NCBI GenBank assembly: GCA_030612585.1
Contig: JAUWNP010000235.1
Coordinates: 1 to 6,490, forward strand
Length of the DNA: 6,490 nt
Source of the DNA: Anaerolineae bacterium
GTDB lineage: Bacteria; Chloroflexota; Anaerolineae; B4-G1
Direction: 5' to 3'
This document shows, in pieces, positions 4,915 through 6,490 of the stretch (its first letter is position 1; each line of letters starts with the position of its first letter). The notes beneath the pieces are model-generated. The model did no database searches and was not told the origin of the DNA. It saw only the letters and a list, made by a program, of their open reading frames with translations. A program made the translations under genes and the position numbers.

Positions 4915-6220
4915 CGTTACTCCTTGCCAGGTGTTGCACCAGGCCCAGTGTCAGGAAGAATACAAATGCCAAATCAATGAGAAAATAAGACGCATCCACC
5001 AGACCGTGGGCCAGGAAGTTTACCATCGAGCCCATCAGGCCCAGCGCCAGGGCACGACGGTCAGCGTCAGTCAGGCGGCGCAGTGGCAGGGCCAGCCGCC
5101 AGAAGGCCATCTGAAGCCAGGCCCCCGCCGCCAGGCCCGCGAAACCCATCCGCGTCGCGTAGTCGAGCAGGATGTTGTGCGCCTGGGAGATGTTCGGCTC
5201 CTGCCAGGCAGCGGGCAGGATGTAACACCCCCGGTAGTGGTACAGGAAGTTGTCGGGACCGACGCCGAGCCACGGATGTTCGCGGAACATTGCCCAGGAC
5301 GCACGCCAGAGTTGCAGGCGGAAGAAAGTGGTGCCGCTTTGCGTGTCCAGAAGGGAGGCAAAGCGCGGGGTGCGCAGGAGCGGGATGGCGGCTACGGCAG
5401 CCGCGACCACCGCCCCCAGCGAGGCCCAGAGCCACCGCCCGCCCGCCAGCAGACCCAACGCCAGCAGCGAGAGGGGGACACCCAGGACAAGCGCGCCTTT
5501 GGAGAAACTGATCAGCACCGCCAACCCCAGCGGGACGACGGCCAGGCCATAAGCGACGCGGCGACCACGCGAACCGCCGAACAGGGTAACGGCCACCAGT
5601 ACCGGCAGTACCCGTCCCAGGTAGAGGCCGACGCTGTTGGGCGAGCCGTAGACGGAGCGCAGGCGGCGGAAGCCCTCCTCGGCGGTGATGATATTCACGC
5701 CGAGGCCGTACTGCACCAGGCCGATGAGCGCCACAGCGACCGCTCCCAGCACGAAAAAATCCACCACGCGCCATAAAGCCTTGCCGTCGAGCCGGCTTGT
5801 GCGCAGCATCAGGTAGAAGAGCGCCGGCTCCAGGACGATGAGACGCAACTCGCGCAGTGCGACGTGGCGGTATTCGGCGACGAAGAAAGAAGCAACGCTC
5901 ACCAGCACGAAGAACAGGGCAGCGAGGTCGAGGCTGGAGAGTGGTTGGTTGGTTAGTTGGTTGGTTGGGTGGTTGGTTGGTTGGGTGGTTGGTTGGTTAG
6001 TTGGTTGGTTGGTTAGTTGGGTGCTTAGTTGGCGGAGGCCCCACGACAGCAGGCACAGCAGCGTTGTTATCTCCACCATCGAGAACGCTTTGCCGAACAG
6101 AGGGCGGGGATACAGATAGAAGGGGGCCATCGCTGCGACGAGCGCCAGGCCCAGGTCAAGCCGCAGAACAATAAGCGCGGCCAGCGCCAGACCACTGACG
6201 AGCGTGAGCGCAGTAGCCAC
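4898..6220 (-). CDS. O-antigen ligase / polymerase family membrane protein (Wzy_C type), N-terminus uncertain
   Basis: Such proteins join or polymerise lipid-linked surface glycans at the outer face of the cytoplasmic membrane. The 440 residues counted from GTG 6220 contain about 11-12 hydrophobic helices and a large loop (about 283-355) with the family motif EHPWLGVGPDNF (314-325), the AHN motif with H348, and upstream R301. Other typical parts are YGSPNSVGLYLGR (191-203), SFSKGAL (238-244; usually SRGA) and the closing HGLVDASYFLIDLAFVFF (405-422). Residues 66-93 are a TNQP-rich, repeat-encoded loop absent from normal homologues. GTG 6220 has no visible ribosome binding site and the frame is open for 90 further codons to the window edge with no ATG, GTG or TTG, so the real start may lie upstream. 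Ligase and polymerase cannot be told apart from sequence alone. Confidence 0.85.
   Translation of the reverse strand: MATALTLVSGLALAALIVLRLDLGLALVAAMAPFYLYPRPLFGKAFSMVEITTLLCLLSWGLRQLSTQLTNQPTNQPTTQPTNHPTNQLTNQPLSSLDLAALFFVLVSVASFFVAEYRHVALRELRLIVLEPALFYLMLRTSRLDGKALWRVVDFFVLGAVAVALIGLVQYGLGVNIITAEEGFRRLRSVYGSPNSVGLYLGRVLPVLVAVTLFGGSRGRRVAYGLAVVPLGLAVLISFSKGALVLGVPLSLLALGLLAGGRWLWASLGAVVAAAVAAIPLLRTPRFASLLDTQSGTTFFRLQLWRASWAMFREHPWLGVGPDNFLYHYRGCYILPAAWQEPNISQAHNILLDYATRMGFAGLAAGAWLQMAFWRLALPLRRLTDADRRALALGLMGSMVNFLAHGLVDASYFLIDLAFVFFLTLGLVQHLARSNDELKT
5942..6025. repeat. GGTT-based tetranucleotide repeat inside the ligase gene
   Basis: About 84 bp of GGTT units with occasional GGTTAGTT and GGTTGGGT variants. 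The 12 bp higher period encodes TNQP-like tetrapeptides in the ligase (residues 66-93 from GTG 6220), in the hydrophilic loop after the third hydrophobic segment. The tract is a multiple of three, so the frame is kept. Confidence 0.85.
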
Positions 6221-6239
6221 CAGACCACTGACCAGCGTG
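6187..6239. repeat. 33 bp-period direct duplication spanning the apparent ligase start
   Basis: CCAGACCACTGACgAGCGTG (6187-6206) recurs as CCAGACCACTGACcAGCGTG (6220-6239), 19 of 20 bases identical, 33 bp apart. On the minus strand this encodes TLVSGLV and TLVSGLA in the same frame, one copy on each side of the GTG at 6220, which implies that the upstream copy is or was coding. Confidence 0.75.
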
Positions 6240-6281
6240 GGCGGGAGCCAGGACGAGAAATAGAATACGCCGGCGGTGAGA

Positions 6282-6407
6282 AGAATGGAGAATGGAGAGC
6301 AGAGAATGGAGAATGGAGAATGGAGAATAGAGAGTAGAGAATGGAGAGTGGAGAATGGAGAATGGAGAATAGAGAATAGAGAATGGAGAACAGAGACCGC
6401 AGAACAC
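6282..6407. repeat. AGAATGG 7-mer tandem array (16 clean units plus 2 degenerate)
   Basis: Sixteen heptamers in uninterrupted phase (6282-6393), mostly AGAATGG with AGAATAG, AGAGTGG, AGAGTAG, AGAGCAG and AGAACAG variants, then AGACCGC and AGAACAC. It lies just 5' of the ligase. There are no spacers or conserved dyads, so it is not a CRISPR array. The ligase frame reads through it without a stop. Confidence 0.9.
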
Positions 6408-6413
6408 CTTTTG

Positions 6414-6490
6414 CTCCTAGCCCCTAGCCCCTCGTCCCCCTGTCCCCCTGTCTCCCCCGCTCCCCCGCTCCCCTGCTCCCCCGCTCCCCC
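6414..6490 (-). repeat. C-rich 7/8-mer array with G-quadruplex potential on the ligase coding strand
   Basis: Three heptamers (CTCCTAG, CCCCTAG, CCCCTCG) pass into octamers TCCCCCTG (two) and TCCCCCGC-type (four, 6453-6484) plus a cut unit at the window edge. On the minus strand this gives nine runs of four or five G separated by 2-5 nt, a strong G-quadruplex signature, located upstream of the ligase. The array probably continues beyond 6490. Together with the 7-mer array it makes up nearly all of 6282-6490, in which no normal gene is seen. Confidence 0.8.

Noticed and set aside
4718..5776. 352-codon plus-strand open frame
   Set aside because: Antisense to DUF4230 and the ligase; its Gln/Arg/His-rich product is typical of a GC-rich shadow frame.
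6156..6407. 83-codon minus frame with repeated SPFSILH
   Set aside because: The repeat peptide is just the 21-base translation period of a 7-mer array; it overlaps the ligase in another frame and has no ribosome binding site.
6282..6490. CRISPR array
   Set aside because: Units are 7-8 bp, contiguous, with no unique spacers, no 25-40 bp conserved repeat and no cas genes.

Overview
This is a 6.5 kb, GC-rich bacterial chromosomal window with seven clearly assignable genes, one small unknown gene and an unusual density of short repeats. A minimal Tat system (tatA plus tatC, no tatB visible), a membrane-anchored EEP-family protein, and a polysaccharide operon peppered with 7-, 8- and 4-base tandem repeats look to me like an environmental Chloroflexota (Anaerolineae-like) genome. 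That placement is inference from gene style and repeats only; there is no rRNA or other marker gene to prove it.

Layout. Positions 1-868 (minus strand) hold most of a UDP-glucuronate decarboxylase gene, cut by the left window edge. Positions 869-1143 are a divergent control region: an extended -10 promoter reads left into the decarboxylase, a near-consensus TTGACA/TATACT promoter reads right into the Tat genes, and two hairpins lie between them. Positions 1144-3177 (plus strand) form a compact tatA-tatC-EEP operon with a 44 nt gap and then an 11 nt overlap. It converges on a second, minus-strand group that fills 6490 to 3206. In transcription order that group is an O-antigen ligase-type membrane protein, a DUF4230 membrane-anchored protein (17 nt overlap), an AF1521-like macro-domain protein, and a 74-residue protein of unknown function with its own good ribosome binding site.

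How the parts relate. The decarboxylase makes UDP-xylose, a precursor for surface glycans, and the ligase/polymerase-type protein acts at the end of glycan assembly, so both flanks of the window touch envelope polysaccharide. The Tat pair exports folded proteins; the EEP protein translationally coupled to tatC probably has its catalytic domain attached to the membrane. The reasons for DUF4230 and macro-domain proteins in the glycan operon are not known.

Most unusual content. Short repeats have entered or border almost every gene of the right-hand operon. A 102 bp block with two 24 bp units and a degenerate palindromic third sits in frame inside the macro-domain gene. A 7-mer array fills the DUF4230/macro spacer. 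A 4-mer array encodes a TNQP-rich loop in the ligase. A 33 bp-period duplication, a 16-unit 7-mer array and a C-rich 8-mer array with strong G-quadruplex potential lie at the 5' end of the ligase, whose reading frame stays open right through them to the window edge. I found no CRISPR array, tRNA, rRNA, transposase or convincing intrinsic terminator.
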